From positions 743,342 to 807,341 of the forward strand of contig NZ_JACHJK010000002.1 in the NCBI RefSeq assembly GCF_014203595.1: a stretch of DNA of 64,000 nucleotides. The letters run 5' to 3'. The notes beneath the pieces were generated by a model. The model searched no databases. It worked only from the letters and a program-made list of their open reading frames with translations, and was not told the origin of the DNA. The position numbers and the translations under genes were made by a program. Shown piece after piece: positions 31,872 to 41,429 of the stretch (positions are counted from its first letter, which is position 1; each line of letters opens with the position of its first letter). The DNA comes from Streptomyces echinatus (GTDB taxonomy: Bacteria; Actinomycetota; Actinomycetes; Streptomycetales; Streptomycetaceae).

Positions 31872-33252
31872 CTACCTGGAATGGCTCAGGCGCGAGGGCC
31901 GGATCGTGATCGTGGGTGCCTCGCTGGCCGGCCTGCGGGCCGCCGAGACCCTGCGGGCCGAGGGCTTCGCCGGCGAGCTGACCCTGATCGGTGACGAGCC
32001 GTACGAGCCGTACGACCGGCCGCCCCTGTCGAAGTCCGTGCTGCTGGGCATGGCCTCCCCGCACCACACCGAGCTGCCCCATCGCTGGGAGATCGACGCG
32101 AAGTGGCGTCTCGGGGTCGCGGCGAGCGGGCTGGACCTGACGGCCAAGCGGGTCCGGCTGGCCGACGGGGACGAGGTGGAGTACGACCGGCTGCTCATCG
32201 CCACCGGGGTCCGCGCCCGGCCCTGGCCGAAGGAGGACGAGGCGCGGCTGGACGGTGTCTGTCTGCTGCGCACGCGGGAGGACGCGGCGGACCTGTACCG
32301 GCGGCTGAAGGCGGGGCCGCGCCGGGTGTTCGTCATCGGCGCCGGGTTTGCCGGTTCGGAGGTCGCCTCCGCGTGTCGGGAGATGGGCATCCCGGTCACC
32401 GTGGCGGAGCGCGCGGGCGCACCGCTGGTGGGCGCGCTCGGCGGGGTCGTCGGCGCGGTCGCGGCCGACCTCGCGACCGAGAACGGCGTGGACCTGCGCA
32501 CCCATGTCACGGTGACCTCGCTGGAGGGCGACCCGGTCGGCAGGGTGCGGGCCGTCCATCTGTCCGACGAGAGTGTGGTCGAGGCGGACGTGGTGGTGGT
32601 CTCGCTGGGGTCGCTGCGGAACACCGACTGGCTGGCCGGGTCGGGGCTGGGTGCCGGGCCACGGGGCATCGCCTGTGACGCGGGCTGCCGGGCCTTCGAC
32701 TTCCGGGGCATCGTCACGGACGACGTGTTCGTGGCGGGCGACGTGGCGCGCTCCCCGCACGCGCTGTTCGGCTACCAGTTCCTGTCGCTGGAGCACTGGG
32801 GCAATGCCGTCGCCCAGGCGGAGACGGCCGCGCACAACATGATCTGCCACGGCGCCGACCGGCGGCCGCACCTGTGGATGCCGGCGTTCTGGTCGTCGAT
32901 GTTCGGGGTGAACATCAAGTCGGTCGGGGTGCCGCCCATGGGCGAGCAGCTCATGATCACGCAGGGTTCGCTGGCCGAGCGCCGGTTCGTCGGCGTCTAC
33001 GGGTACCAGGGCCGGATCGTGGCCGCGGTGACCTTCGACAACACGCGCTGGCTGGAGTTCTACCAGCGGCAGATCGAGCAGGGTGCGCCGTTCCCGGTGG
33101 AGCACCCGACGGTGGACCGGCGTCCCGAGGGCCGCCAGCCGGTGCCGGCCGACTTCCCGGACCCGTCCCTGCCGACCCACGGCCCCATGGTGACCCTCAG
33201 CGGTTACTCGCCGGCCGAACAGCAGCTGGTCTTCCATCCCGCCCGCCACTGA
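31861..33252 (+). CDS. FAD-dependent ferredoxin reductase
   Basis: 463 residues from ATG 31861, overlapping the ferredoxin gene. FAD site IVIVGASLAGLRAAETLR (about residues 15-32), NAD(P)H site VFVIGAGFAGSEVAS (about 155-170), and the FAD-ribityl motif DDVFVAGDVARSP near 288. This is the rhodocoxin/putidaredoxin reductase type. An extra C-terminal region of about 60 residues ends with the P-rich stretch before FHPARH. It passes electrons from NAD(P)H to the ferredoxin encoded just upstream. Confidence 0.93.
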   Translation: MAADYLEWLRREGRIVIVGASLAGLRAAETLRAEGFAGELTLIGDEPYEPYDRPPLSKSVLLGMASPHHTELPHRWEIDAKWRLGVAASGLDLTAKRVRLADGDEVEYDRLLIATGVRARPWPKEDEARLDGVCLLRTREDAADLYRRLKAGPRRVFVIGAGFAGSEVASACREMGIPVTVAERAGAPLVGALGGVVGAVAADLATENGVDLRTHVTVTSLEGDPVGRVRAVHLSDESVVEADVVVVSLGSLRNTDWLAGSGLGAGPRGIACDAGCRAFDFRGIVTDDVFVAGDVARSPHALFGYQFLSLEHWGNAVAQAETAAHNMICHGADRRPHLWMPAFWSSMFGVNIKSVGVPPMGEQLMITQGSLAERRFVGVYGYQGRIVAAVTFDNTRWLEFYQRQIEQGAPFPVEHPTVDRRPEGRQPVPADFPDPSLPTHGPMVTLSGYSPAEQQLVFHPARH

Positions 33253-33289
33253 CCACCCGTCCCCGGCCCCGACGCTCCAAGGACCCGCC

Positions 33290-34528
33290 ATGCCGCACGC
33301 CTCGATCATGCGTCAGATCACCGACTTCGCGAACCGCGCCGACCCGTATCCGGTGTATGAGGAACTCCGCGGCACACCCGTGCTCCATGAGGAGGAGGGA
33401 GGCCCGTACATCATCAGTTCGTACTACGACATCAAGGCTCTCCTGCACGATCCGCGGATCAGCTCCGACGCCACCAACCTGGCCGCCGCCGGGGACGACG
33501 AGCTGGCCCAGTCGGAGGAGACGGGTGGGCTGCCGCCGTCGTTCCTGCGCCTCGACCCGCCCGAGCACGACCGGCTGCGGCGCATCGCCAACAGCGCCTT
33601 CGGACCGCCGCACCGGCCACGGCGGATCGAGAGCATGCGGGGCGACATGCGGGAGATCGTCAACGGTCTGATCGACGGTTTCGGGGACGCGCGCGAGATC
33701 GACCTGGTCGACCAGTTCGCCTATCCCTTCCCGGTGACGGTGATCTGCCGGCTGCTAGGGGTGCCCCGGGAGGACGAGCCGCGGTTCCGCGCATGGGTCG
33801 ACCCGCTGGTCGCGAGCCTCGACCCGGACACCCGTCAGGGCGCGGACGCCGAGTTCCAGAAGGAGGCGCAGGAGGCCCGGATGCAGCTCGGCATGTACCT
33901 GGCCGGGCTGGTCGAGAAGCGCACCAAGGAACCGCGGGACGACCTGCTGTCCGACCTGGTGAACAGCCGGGGACCGGACGGCTCGATGACGATGATGGAG
34001 GTCCTCAGCACCTCGGTGCTGCTGCTGATCGCCGGTCACGAGACGACGGTCAACCTGATCACCAACGGAATGCTGACCCTGCTGCGCCACCCGGACATCC
34101 TGCGGCGGCTGGGGGAGGACCCGGGTCTGTCGGTCAACATCGTGGAGGAGCTGCTGCGGTACGAACCGCCGGTGCAGCTCGTGCCGCAGCGCACCTGCAT
34201 CGCCGACATCGAGGTGCGCGGGGTCACGATCCCGAAGGGCTCGCGGATCTGGCTGGTCCTCGCCGCGGGCAACCGGGACCCGGAGCGGTTCAAGGACCCC
34301 CAGCGGTTCGACCCGGACCGCGGGGACATCCAGCACCTGGGCTTCGGCAGCGGCATCCACAGCTGCTTCGGCGCTCCGCTGGCCCGGCTGGAGACCCAGA
34401 TCGCGCTGTCCGAGCTGGCCCGACGGCTGCGCGACCCGCGCCTGGTCGAGGATCCGCCGCCCTACCGCCCGAACGCCGTGCTGCGCGGCCCGCGGCATCT
34501 GAACATCGCCTTCGAGGGACTGGTCTGA
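33290..34528 (+). CDS. cytochrome P450
   Basis: 412 residues from ATG 33290, with AAGGA in the leader. The I-helix motif is AGHETT (248-253), the K-helix ExxR is Glu287 to Arg290, and the heme-binding loop is FGSGIHSCFGAPLA with Cys359 as thiolate ligand. Length and motifs are those of soluble bacterial class I P450s. With the ferredoxin and reductase it forms a self-sufficient oxidation operon; no other tailoring gene is adjacent to suggest a substrate. Confidence 0.96.
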   Translation: MPHASIMRQITDFANRADPYPVYEELRGTPVLHEEEGGPYIISSYYDIKALLHDPRISSDATNLAAAGDDELAQSEETGGLPPSFLRLDPPEHDRLRRIANSAFGPPHRPRRIESMRGDMREIVNGLIDGFGDAREIDLVDQFAYPFPVTVICRLLGVPREDEPRFRAWVDPLVASLDPDTRQGADAEFQKEAQEARMQLGMYLAGLVEKRTKEPRDDLLSDLVNSRGPDGSMTMMEVLSTSVLLLIAGHETTVNLITNGMLTLLRHPDILRRLGEDPGLSVNIVEELLRYEPPVQLVPQRTCIADIEVRGVTIPKGSRIWLVLAAGNRDPERFKDPQRFDPDRGDIQHLGFGSGIHSCFGAPLARLETQIALSELARRLRDPRLVEDPPPYRPNAVLRGPRHLNIAFEGLV

Positions 34529-34584
34529 CCCCACCCGGCCGAGCGGACCGCCGGCGTCGTCCCACCCGGTGCGGGACGCGTACG

Positions 34585-35061
34585 TCAGCAGCCGCACTCG
34601 CCCTCGACGGGTGCGGTCAGCGGGTCGGCGTCCTTGCGCCCCGGGCCCTGCCAGGTCTCGTAGGCGAAGCCCTCCCGCACCCAGTACTCGAAGCCGCCGA
34701 GCATCTCCTTGACGTGGTAGCCGAGTTCGGCGAGGGCGAGGGCCGCGCGGGTGGCGCCGTTGCAGCCGGGGCCCCAGCAGTACGTCACCACCGGCACGGA
34801 CTTGTCGAGGAGCTGTTCGGCCTGCTCCGCAATGAGCGCGGTCGGCAGGTGGACGGCGCCGGGTACATGGCCCTGGTCCCAGGACTCGGTGGAGCGGGAG
34901 TCCACGACGACGAAGCCGTGGTCGCCGCCGGCCGCGAGCACGGCGGCCACGTCGGAGACGTCGGCGTGGAAGGCGAGGCTCGCGCGGAAGTAGGCGGCGG
35001 CCTCGGCGGGGGCGGCGGGCGCGACGCGCAGGACGGGGTTCTCGGAAGCCGTGTTGATCAT
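34585..35061 (-). CDS. rhodanese-like sulfurtransferase
   Basis: 158 residues from ATG 35061. A single rhodanese domain with VVDSRSTESWDQGHVPGAVH and the active loop VVTYCWGPGCNG, in which Cys95 is the catalytic candidate and Cys100 a second cysteine. The C terminus ends in CGC. It diverges from an Lrp-family gene 95 bp away, which probably regulates it. Confidence 0.88.
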   Translation of the reverse strand: MINTASENPVLRVAPAAPAEAAAYFRASLAFHADVSDVAAVLAAGGDHGFVVVDSRSTESWDQGHVPGAVHLPTALIAEQAEQLLDKSVPVVTYCWGPGCNGATRAALALAELGYHVKEMLGGFEYWVREGFAYETWQGPGRKDADPLTAPVEGECGC

Positions 35062-35155
35062 GACGTGAAATCTACGGTCCGCGAGCCGCACTCTGAAGAG
35101 ACGATCCACGGGCTTCCCCTTGCCCCGCCGGGGAATCCCCTGCTATCCATCCGGG

Positions 35156-35602
35156 ATGACCGTGTATTCCCCGGACGCCGTGGACCGGCGCATCCTCGAA
35201 GTCCTCCAGCGCGACGGACGGGCCAGCTACGCCGAGCTGGCACGTGCCGTGTCCATGTCGCCGAGCGCCGTCACCGAGCGGGTCCGGCGGCTGGAGGAGG
35301 CGGGCGTCATCCAGGGGTACGCGGCGGTGGTCGACCCCGAGCGGCTGGGCCTGTCGATCCTGGCGTTCGTGCGGCTGCGCTATCCGAACGGCAACTACAA
35401 GCCGTTCCACGACCTGGTCGCGGCGACACCCGAGATCCTGGAGGCGCACCACGTCACGGGCGACGACTGCTTCGTCATCAAGGTCGCCGCGCGGTCGATG
35501 TCCCATCTGGAGCAGGTCTCGGGGCGGATCGGCGCGCTGGGCTCGGTGACGACCAGCATCGTGTACTCGTCCCCGCTGCCCCGGCGCGCGCTGATGGGCT
35601 GA
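35156..35602 (+). CDS. Lrp/AsnC-family transcriptional regulator
   Basis: 148 residues from ATG 35156. Winged helix LEVLQRDGRASYAELARAVS then PSAVTERVRRLEEAGVI; RAM domain with HHVTGDDCFVIKVAARSM. It is divergent from the rhodanese gene, a typical Lrp neighbour pair, and is closed by a strong bidirectional hairpin. Confidence 0.93.
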   Translation: MTVYSPDAVDRRILEVLQRDGRASYAELARAVSMSPSAVTERVRRLEEAGVIQGYAAVVDPERLGLSILAFVRLRYPNGNYKPFHDLVAATPEILEAHHVTGDDCFVIKVAARSMSHLEQVSGRIGALGSVTTSIVYSSPLPRRALMG

Positions 35603-35629
35603 CCCGCGGTCCGCGGCACGGACCGCGGG
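35603..35629. terminator. bidirectional terminator between the Lrp and sbcC genes
   Basis: A perfect 11-bp stem (35603-35613 with 35619-35629) and 5-nt loop fill the 30-bp gap between two convergent stop codons. Confidence 0.75.
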
Positions 35630-35632
35630 GGT

Positions 35633-38632
35633 TCAGGAGCCGTCCGCGCCCCGCTGGAGCACCCTGGATCCGGCTCGGCCCTTCTCCACCTCCAGTCGCG
35701 CGTGGATCCGGCGGCGCAGGTCGGCGACATGGCTGACGATGCCGACGCTGCGGTCGCGTTCGCGCAGGGAGTCGAGGACGTCCAGGACCTCGTCCAGGGT
35801 CTGGTCGTCGAGGCTGCCGAAGCCCTCGTCGATGAAGAGGGTGTCCAGGCGGACGCCGCCCGCCTCGTCGGTGACGACGTCGGCGAGACCGAGGGCGAGC
35901 GCGAGGGAGGCGAAGAAGGTCTCGCCGCCGGACAGGGTCGCGGTGTCCCGTTCCCGGCCGGTCCAGGCGTCGACGACGTGCAGCCCGAGCCCGCTGCGTC
36001 CGCGCCCGGTCCGGTCGTCGGAGTGGACGAGGGTGTAGCGGCCCGAGGACATGCGCTGCAGCCGGACGGTCGCGGCGGCGGCGACCTGTTCGAGGCGGGC
36101 GGCCAGGACGTACGACTCCAGGCGCATCCTGCGTTCGTTGTCGGCGGAGGTGCCCGCGGTGAGGGCGGCGAGCCGGGCCACCCGGTCGTACTCCTCGCGC
36201 AGCGGGGCGAGCCGGCGCACCGCCTCGGCGGCCCGGGCGGAGAGGCGGTCCAGTTCGGTGCCGCAGCGGGCGGCGGCGTCGCGCGCGGAGGCGGCCTCGC
36301 GCAGCCGCCGTTCCGCGTCGGCCGCCGCCCGCTCGGCCGAGGCCGGGTCGGCGGGCGGCCGCTGGGCGGCCGCCGCGGTGCCGGCCTCGGCGAGGACCGC
36401 GCGCACGGCGGCCTCCTCCTGCTGCCAGGCGTCCAGGCGGTGTTGCAGCTCGCGGTGGGCGGCGGGGTCCAGGAGGGCCGCCGCGGCGTCCCGCGGGGTG
36501 TCGAAGCCCGCCCGGTAGGCGGCGTCGGCGAGACGGGCGTCGGCGTCCTTCAGCCGCTGGGCGGCCTCCTCCGCGGCCCGGACGGCGTCGGCGGCCTCGG
36601 TGAGCTGTGCCGCCCGCCGCTCCAGCTGCGCGGCACGGGCGGCCACGCTGTCGGCGCCGCCCCGCGCCTGTGCCAGCTCGGCTTCCAGCTGGGCCTGTTC
36701 GCGCTCCAGGGTGTCCCGGCGGGTGAACCGGGAGGCGGCCCGCACGGCGGCCTGCTGGCGGTCGGCGAGCCGCCGCTCGCGCTCCCGCTCGGCGCGCCGC
36801 AGCTCCTCCTGGGCGGAGTGCAGGGTGGAGGCCGCGCGGCGGGCGCGGGTGTACTCCTGTTCCAGTTCGGCGGCCTCGGCGGCCAGCCGGTCGGTGGGCG
36901 TGTCACCGGCCTCGGCGGTGGCGGCGGCCAGCGCCTCGCGGACCACGCCGAGGCGCCGCTCGTCCTCGGTGTGCCGCTCCTCGGCCCGCCGGGAGGCGGT
37001 GAGGGCGCGGTCCTCGGTCTCGCGGTCGACGTGTCCGGCGACCTTGCGGGCGGGGGCGGGGTGGTCGGTGGCTCCGCAGACCGCGCAGGGTTCGCCGTCG
37101 GTGAGGTGGGCGGCGAGTTCGGCGGCGATGCCGGTCAGCCGCTGCTCCTTGAGGTCGAGCCAGTGGGCGCGGGCGTCGAGGGCGTCCTGCCGCGAGGCAC
37201 CCGCGCTCCGCAGGGCCTGCTCCAGGTCGGCGGCGAGGCGGTCGCGGGTGCGGGCCGCGTCGAGGCGCCGCTGCATGGGGGCGCGCTGGACGGCAAGCTG
37301 CTCGGCGCGGGTGGCGGCCTCCTGGGCGGAGTCGACGCGGGTCTGGTGGGCCGCGCGGGTGGCGTCCCAGTCGGCGAGCCAGGCGTCGGCCTCGCGCAGG
37401 ACGTCCTCGTCCTCGCGCTCCTGCCGTTCGAGTCCGGCCCGCTCCTCGGCGAGTCCGGTGAGCCGGTGTTCGGCGCGCCGGGCCGCGTCGAGGCCGCCCA
37501 GTTCCTCGGCGGTCCGGCGGGCGGCGGCGGCGAGGCCGCTCGCGCCGTCGCCGGCGTGGGTGCCGGGGAGGAGTCCGCGCGCCCGGGTCTCGGCCGCGGC
37601 GGCCCGGCGGTGTTCCGCCTCGGCGGCCTCCCGCAGCTCCAGGGCGGGCGCGACCGCCTCCGCCTTGCGGGCCCGCTCCATGCGCTCCTGCGCCTGGCGG
37701 TGGGCTCCGGCCCGCTCCTGGAGGCGCTCGGCGCGCTGCCGGGCCTCGGCGAACCTGCCCTGCAGGCGGGCGAGTTCGCGTTCCTCGTCCAGGGTGCGCC
37801 GGGCCGCCGCGTGGGCGGACTCGGTGGCGGCGAGGCGGCAGTGGGCGACGGTGAGACGTTCCCGGGCGGTGCTGCGGGCGACGGCGGCGGCGGCGAGGAC
37901 GGTGCCGGCCAGGCCCGGGTCACCGGGGGCCAGCTCCGGCAGTTCCATGGCGTCGCCGGCCTCCTGCTGCATGCGGTGGGCGTCGGCGAGCAGGGCCGTG
38001 TCGCCCTCGCGCACGCGTGCCTCGGTGGCGCGGCGGCGTTCGGCCAGGCGCTTCTCGACGTCGGCGAAGCGCTGGGTGTCGAAGAGCCGGCCGAGGAGTC
38101 TGCCCCGGGCCTCGGCGTCGGCGCGCAGGAAGCGGGCGAAGTCGCCCTGGGGCAGCAGGACGACCTGGCAGAACTGCTCGCGGCTCATGCCGAGCAGCTG
38201 CTCGATCTCGGTGCCGATCTCCTGGTGGGAGCGGCTCAGGTCCTTCCAGGCGCCGGCCTGGGCGTCGTACGCGCGCAGCCAGGTCTGGGCCTTGTCGACC
38301 GTCATGCCCTTGCCCCGCAGCTTGCGCCGTTCCCACGGGGGCTGCCGGGTGATCTCCAGCCGGCGGCCGGCGACGGTCAGTTCGAGGCGGACCTCGGTGC
38401 GGGTGCCGGGCTGGGCGTGGTCGCTGCGCAGGTTCATGCCCTGGCTGCTCTGCCGGGCGCCGGGGACAGTGCCGTAGAGGGCGTAGCAGACGGCGTCCAG
38501 GACGGAGGTCTTGCCCGCGCCGGTCGGCCCGTGCAGCAGGAACAGCCCGGCGGTGGACAGCGCGTCGAAGTCGACGCTCTGGGGGCCGCCGAAGGGCCCG
38601 AAGGCCGTGATGTCGAGCCGGTGCAGCCTCAC
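35633..38632 (-). CDS. sbcC: DNA double-strand-break exonuclease subunit SbcC (Rad50-like)
   Basis: 999 residues from GTG 38632, which overlaps the sbcD stop by 4 bp. Walker A is GPTGAGKT (35-42). Two long Ala/Arg/Glu-rich coiled-coil arms flank the zinc hook CAVC (Cys516, Cys519), and the C-terminal head has LSGGETFFASLALALG and the Walker B FIDEGFGSLD. With SbcD it forms an ATP-dependent nuclease that opens hairpins and processes DNA ends. The length is normal for actinobacteria. Long open frames on the opposite strand are composition artefacts. Confidence 0.95.
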   Translation of the reverse strand: MRLHRLDITAFGPFGGPQSVDFDALSTAGLFLLHGPTGAGKTSVLDAVCYALYGTVPGARQSSQGMNLRSDHAQPGTRTEVRLELTVAGRRLEITRQPPWERRKLRGKGMTVDKAQTWLRAYDAQAGAWKDLSRSHQEIGTEIEQLLGMSREQFCQVVLLPQGDFARFLRADAEARGRLLGRLFDTQRFADVEKRLAERRRATEARVREGDTALLADAHRMQQEAGDAMELPELAPGDPGLAGTVLAAAAVARSTARERLTVAHCRLAATESAHAAARRTLDEERELARLQGRFAEARQRAERLQERAGAHRQAQERMERARKAEAVAPALELREAAEAEHRRAAAAETRARGLLPGTHAGDGASGLAAAARRTAEELGGLDAARRAEHRLTGLAEERAGLERQEREDEDVLREADAWLADWDATRAAHQTRVDSAQEAATRAEQLAVQRAPMQRRLDAARTRDRLAADLEQALRSAGASRQDALDARAHWLDLKEQRLTGIAAELAAHLTDGEPCAVCGATDHPAPARKVAGHVDRETEDRALTASRRAEERHTEDERRLGVVREALAAATAEAGDTPTDRLAAEAAELEQEYTRARRAASTLHSAQEELRRAERERERRLADRQQAAVRAASRFTRRDTLEREQAQLEAELAQARGGADSVAARAAQLERRAAQLTEAADAVRAAEEAAQRLKDADARLADAAYRAGFDTPRDAAAALLDPAAHRELQHRLDAWQQEEAAVRAVLAEAGTAAAAQRPPADPASAERAAADAERRLREAASARDAAARCGTELDRLSARAAEAVRRLAPLREEYDRVARLAALTAGTSADNERRMRLESYVLAARLEQVAAAATVRLQRMSSGRYTLVHSDDRTGRGRSGLGLHVVDAWTGRERDTATLSGGETFFASLALALGLADVVTDEAGGVRLDTLFIDEGFGSLDDQTLDEVLDVLDSLRERDRSVGIVSHVADLRRRIHARLEVEKGRAGSRVLQRGADGS

Positions 38633-39792
38633 CGGGCCACCTCCCGCACCGCGTGGTCGGCGCGCACGGCGTCGAACGCCTCGCGCAACACGGCCGCCTC
38701 GTCCTCGTCGGGTCCGGCGCCGCGCACATGGGCGACGAAGTCCTGGGCGATCTGCTGGTCGCCGCGGCCGGCGAGGCGGCGGGCGTACGACACCCGGGGG
38801 TCGTCCTGGGTCCGCTCGGGGTCGAAGACCAGGCTGATGGTGTGCGGGAAGCGCTCGGTGAGCCGGGCCATGGGTTCGGCCGGGCGGACCGGGTCGGTGA
38901 GGGTGGCCTCGATCCAGGCGTCCTCGTGACGGGTCAGTCCCGGGTCGGCGAGGAGGTGGTCCAGGGTGCCGCGGACGCGGGCCAGCGGGCGCGGCACCGG
39001 GCAGTCGAGGCGTTCGGCGCCGACGGAGCCGTCCGCGTCCAGGTCGATCAGCCACATGCTCTTGCGGTGGTCGGTCTCGGAGAAGGAGTAGGCGAGCGGC
39101 GAGCCGGAGTAGCGCACACGGTCGGTGATGGTCTGGCAGCCGTGCAGGTGGCCGAGCGCCGTGTAGTCGACGCCGTCGAAGATCGCGGCCGGTACGGCGG
39201 CCACCCCGCCGACGGTGATGTCCCGCTCGCTGTCGCTGGCCTGGCCACCGGTGACGAAGGCGTGGGCGAGGACGACGGACCGGGTGCCCGGCGCGCGTGT
39301 GGCGAGGTCGGCGCGGACGCGGTCCATGGCGGCACCGAGGACGGCCTCGTGGCCGGCCCTGTCGACGGCGAACTCGTCCTTCACCAGGGCCGGTTCGAGG
39401 TAGGGCAGGCCGTAGAAGGCGACGTCGCCGTGGGCGTCGCGGAGGATCACCGGGGTGCCGGCGGCGGACGGCTCGGTGCGCAGGTGGATGCCCGCGCGGT
39501 CGATGAGCCCGGCGCCGACGCCGAGGCGGCGGGCCGAGTCGTGGTTGCCGGAGATCATCACCGTGGGCACGCCGAGGTCCGCGAGACGGTGCAGAGCGGT
39601 GTCGAACAGCTCGACCGCGGCGAGCGGGGGCACCGCGCGGTCGTACACGTCGCCCGACACGACCACCGCGTCCACGTCGCGCTCACGCACGGTGGTGACG
39701 AGGTGACCGATGAACTCGGCCTGGGCCCCGAGCAGGTTCACCCGGTGAAAGGCCCGGCCGAGATGCCAGTCGGACGTGTGCAGGAGTCTCAT
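38629..39792 (-). CDS. sbcD: exonuclease subunit SbcD (Mre11-like)
   Basis: 387 residues from ATG 39792. The metallophosphoesterase motifs are in order: TSDWHLGR (about residues 6-13), SGDVYDR, SGNHDS, LAHAFVTGG and LGHLHG. It supplies the Mn2+-dependent nuclease activity and is translationally coupled to sbcC. Confidence 0.96.
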   Translation of the reverse strand: MRLLHTSDWHLGRAFHRVNLLGAQAEFIGHLVTTVRERDVDAVVVSGDVYDRAVPPLAAVELFDTALHRLADLGVPTVMISGNHDSARRLGVGAGLIDRAGIHLRTEPSAAGTPVILRDAHGDVAFYGLPYLEPALVKDEFAVDRAGHEAVLGAAMDRVRADLATRAPGTRSVVLAHAFVTGGQASDSERDITVGGVAAVPAAIFDGVDYTALGHLHGCQTITDRVRYSGSPLAYSFSETDHRKSMWLIDLDADGSVGAERLDCPVPRPLARVRGTLDHLLADPGLTRHEDAWIEATLTDPVRPAEPMARLTERFPHTISLVFDPERTQDDPRVSYARRLAGRGDQQIAQDFVAHVRGAGPDEDEAAVLREAFDAVRADHAVREVAR

Positions 39793-40079
39793 GAGCCCCG
39801 AGACTAACGGCCGGGTGCGACATCGCGGCCGGTAACTCCCGTCCTGGTCCCGTCGCCTGTCTCCTCCCGTGTCGGCGGCCCCGCACCGGTGACTCCGGCG
39901 GCACGGGGCCGGCGGGTCGCGTTCCGGCCACTGTCGGGCGTGAGGCCACGGGGTGTTCGAGCCGCGGTCACGGGCCGGACACCGGGGGGAAGAGCCTCCC
40001 TGTCGGTCACCGACGCGTCGGTTACGGAGACTTTCGGCCAATGTGAGAAGAAGCACTCCGGGGCGCCCCCGCCTGCCCG

Positions 40080-40225
40080 GAGCGCATCGCCGCCGAGCTG
40101 CCAAGGGGTTCGAGGCGCGCAACGGCGAGTACCGCCATGTCGTCCGCGGCGGTGTCGTGACCATCTACCGGTCGGGCCGGCGGACCGGAGCGGAGGACCT
40201 GACGCCGGAGCCGTCACCGTCCTGA
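40080..40225 (+). pseudogene. small coding remnant (HicA-like look)
   Basis: In the 434-bp gap upstream of sbcD, one plus-strand frame ends GFEARNGEYRHVVRGGVV then TIYRSGRRTGAEDL and stops at 40225. The preceding ERIAAEL lies one base out of phase. Together they look like a short basic protein of the RIAAELGF...GEYR type with a one-base frameshift. No start or Shine-Dalgarno sequence is convincing. The rest of the gap (39793-40079) has no gene. Confidence 0.3.
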
Positions 40226-40226
40226 C

Positions 40227-40853
40227 TCACGCGTCGCCGTACGCCTCCCCGCCCAGTTCCAGGCCGGCCGTGCCCGCCGTGGCATCGGCGAGCCACCCGC
40301 GGAAGGCGTCCACGTCGGCGTCCGGGAGGGCGATCTCGAGGGTGACGGCCTCGCCGTAGCGGACGTCCCGCACCTCGCGGCCGGTCGCGCGCAGATCGTT
40401 CTGGACCTTGCCGGCCCGCTGGTGGTCGACGGTCACCGTGGCCAGCCGGAAGCGGCGCCGGGTGATCGTGCCGAGGGTGTCCAGGGCCTCGCCGACCGAG
40501 CCGCCGTAGGCGCGGATGAGTCCGCCGGCACCGAGCTTGACGCCGCCGTAGTAGCGGGTGACCACGGCGACCACGTACCGCATGTCGCGGCGCAGCAGCA
40601 TCTGCAGCATGGGCACGCCGGCGGTGCCGCCCGGTTCACCGTCGTCGCTGGCCTTCTGCACGGAGGCGTCGGCGCCGATGACGTACGCCCAGCAGTTGTG
40701 GGTGGCGTCGGCGTGCTCCTTGCGCACGGCGGCGACGAAGGCCTGGGCCTCCTGCTCGGTGGCGGCCGGGGCGAGGGCGCACAGGAAGCGGGAGCGGTTG
40801 ATCTCGGTCTCGTGCACGCCCGCGCGGGCGACTGTGCGGTACTCGTCCTGCAT
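40227..40853 (-). CDS. YigZ/IMPACT-family protein
   Basis: 208 residues from ATG 40853. The N-terminal UPF0029 (IMPACT) domain shows ATHNCWAYV, SDDGEPGGTAGVPML and VTRYYGGVKLGAGGL; the C-terminal about 60 residues match the YigZ extra domain. Conserved but poorly characterised; linked to translation-associated regulation in other organisms. Confidence 0.92.
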   Translation of the reverse strand: MQDEYRTVARAGVHETEINRSRFLCALAPAATEQEAQAFVAAVRKEHADATHNCWAYVIGADASVQKASDDGEPGGTAGVPMLQMLLRRDMRYVVAVVTRYYGGVKLGAGGLIRAYGGSVGEALDTLGTITRRRFRLATVTVDHQRAGKVQNDLRATGREVRDVRYGEAVTLEIALPDADVDAFRGWLADATAGTAGLELGGEAYGDA

Positions 40854-40889
40854 CCCGCCAGCCTATGTGAACGCCGGGATGCGCTTCGG

Positions 40890-41429
40890 TCACCTCTTCT
40901 TCCCGCGCGGGACCGTGAACGAGGTGAGCAGGGCCGCGCCCGGGGCGAGGGCGGGCCAGCCGGTGCCGTGCCAGGTGAGCACGGCGATCGCCGAGGTCGG
41001 GAACTTCTCCCGCAGCCGGTCCAGTGTGTCGTCGAGGCCGTCGGCGGCCAGCGCGCGCACCAGCTCCTCCAGGCCGGGGTTGTGCCCGATGAGCAGCAGC
41101 GTCCGTACGTCCGCCGGCACCTCGTGCACGACCTCCAGCAGGTCTCCCACGTCGGCGGCGTACAGCCGCCGGTCGTAGTGGACCGGCGGCGGAGTGGCCC
41201 ACTCGGCGGAGACCAGCTCCCAGGTGCGGCGGGCCCGTACGGCGGTGGAGCAGAGGGCGAGGTCGGGCAGGGAGCCGGCCGCGAGGGCGCGCCCGGCGGC
41301 CGGTGCGTCGCGCAGGCCGCGCGGCGCGAGCGGCCGGCGGTGGTCCTCGACGCCGTCGGGCCAGTCGGACTTGGCGTGCCGCAGCACCAGCAGCCGGCGC
41401 AGCGGGCCCGCGCCGGCCGGTGCGCTCAC
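40890..41429 (-). CDS. SixA-like histidine phosphatase
   Basis: 179 residues from GTG 41429, coupled by a 4-bp overlap to the gene upstream. The RHG phosphatase motif is LVLRHAKSDW (Arg17, His18) and the second histidine lies in LLLIGHNPGLEELV. SixA-type enzymes remove phosphate from phosphohistidine in signalling proteins. A partner kinase is not apparent nearby. Confidence 0.9.
   Translation of the reverse strand: MSAPAGAGPLRRLLVLRHAKSDWPDGVEDHRRPLAPRGLRDAPAAGRALAAGSLPDLALCSTAVRARRTWELVSAEWATPPPVHYDRRLYAADVGDLLEVVHEVPADVRTLLLIGHNPGLEELVRALAADGLDDTLDRLREKFPTSAIAVLTWHGTGWPALAPGAALLTSFTVPRGKKR

Noticed and set aside
35702..38929. A 1075-residue open frame on the plus strand antisense to sbcC
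   Set aside because: It is the complement of a high-GC coding frame. Its translation is Gly/Val/Ala-rich low complexity, without motifs or a ribosome binding site, while the minus strand has full SbcC motifs.
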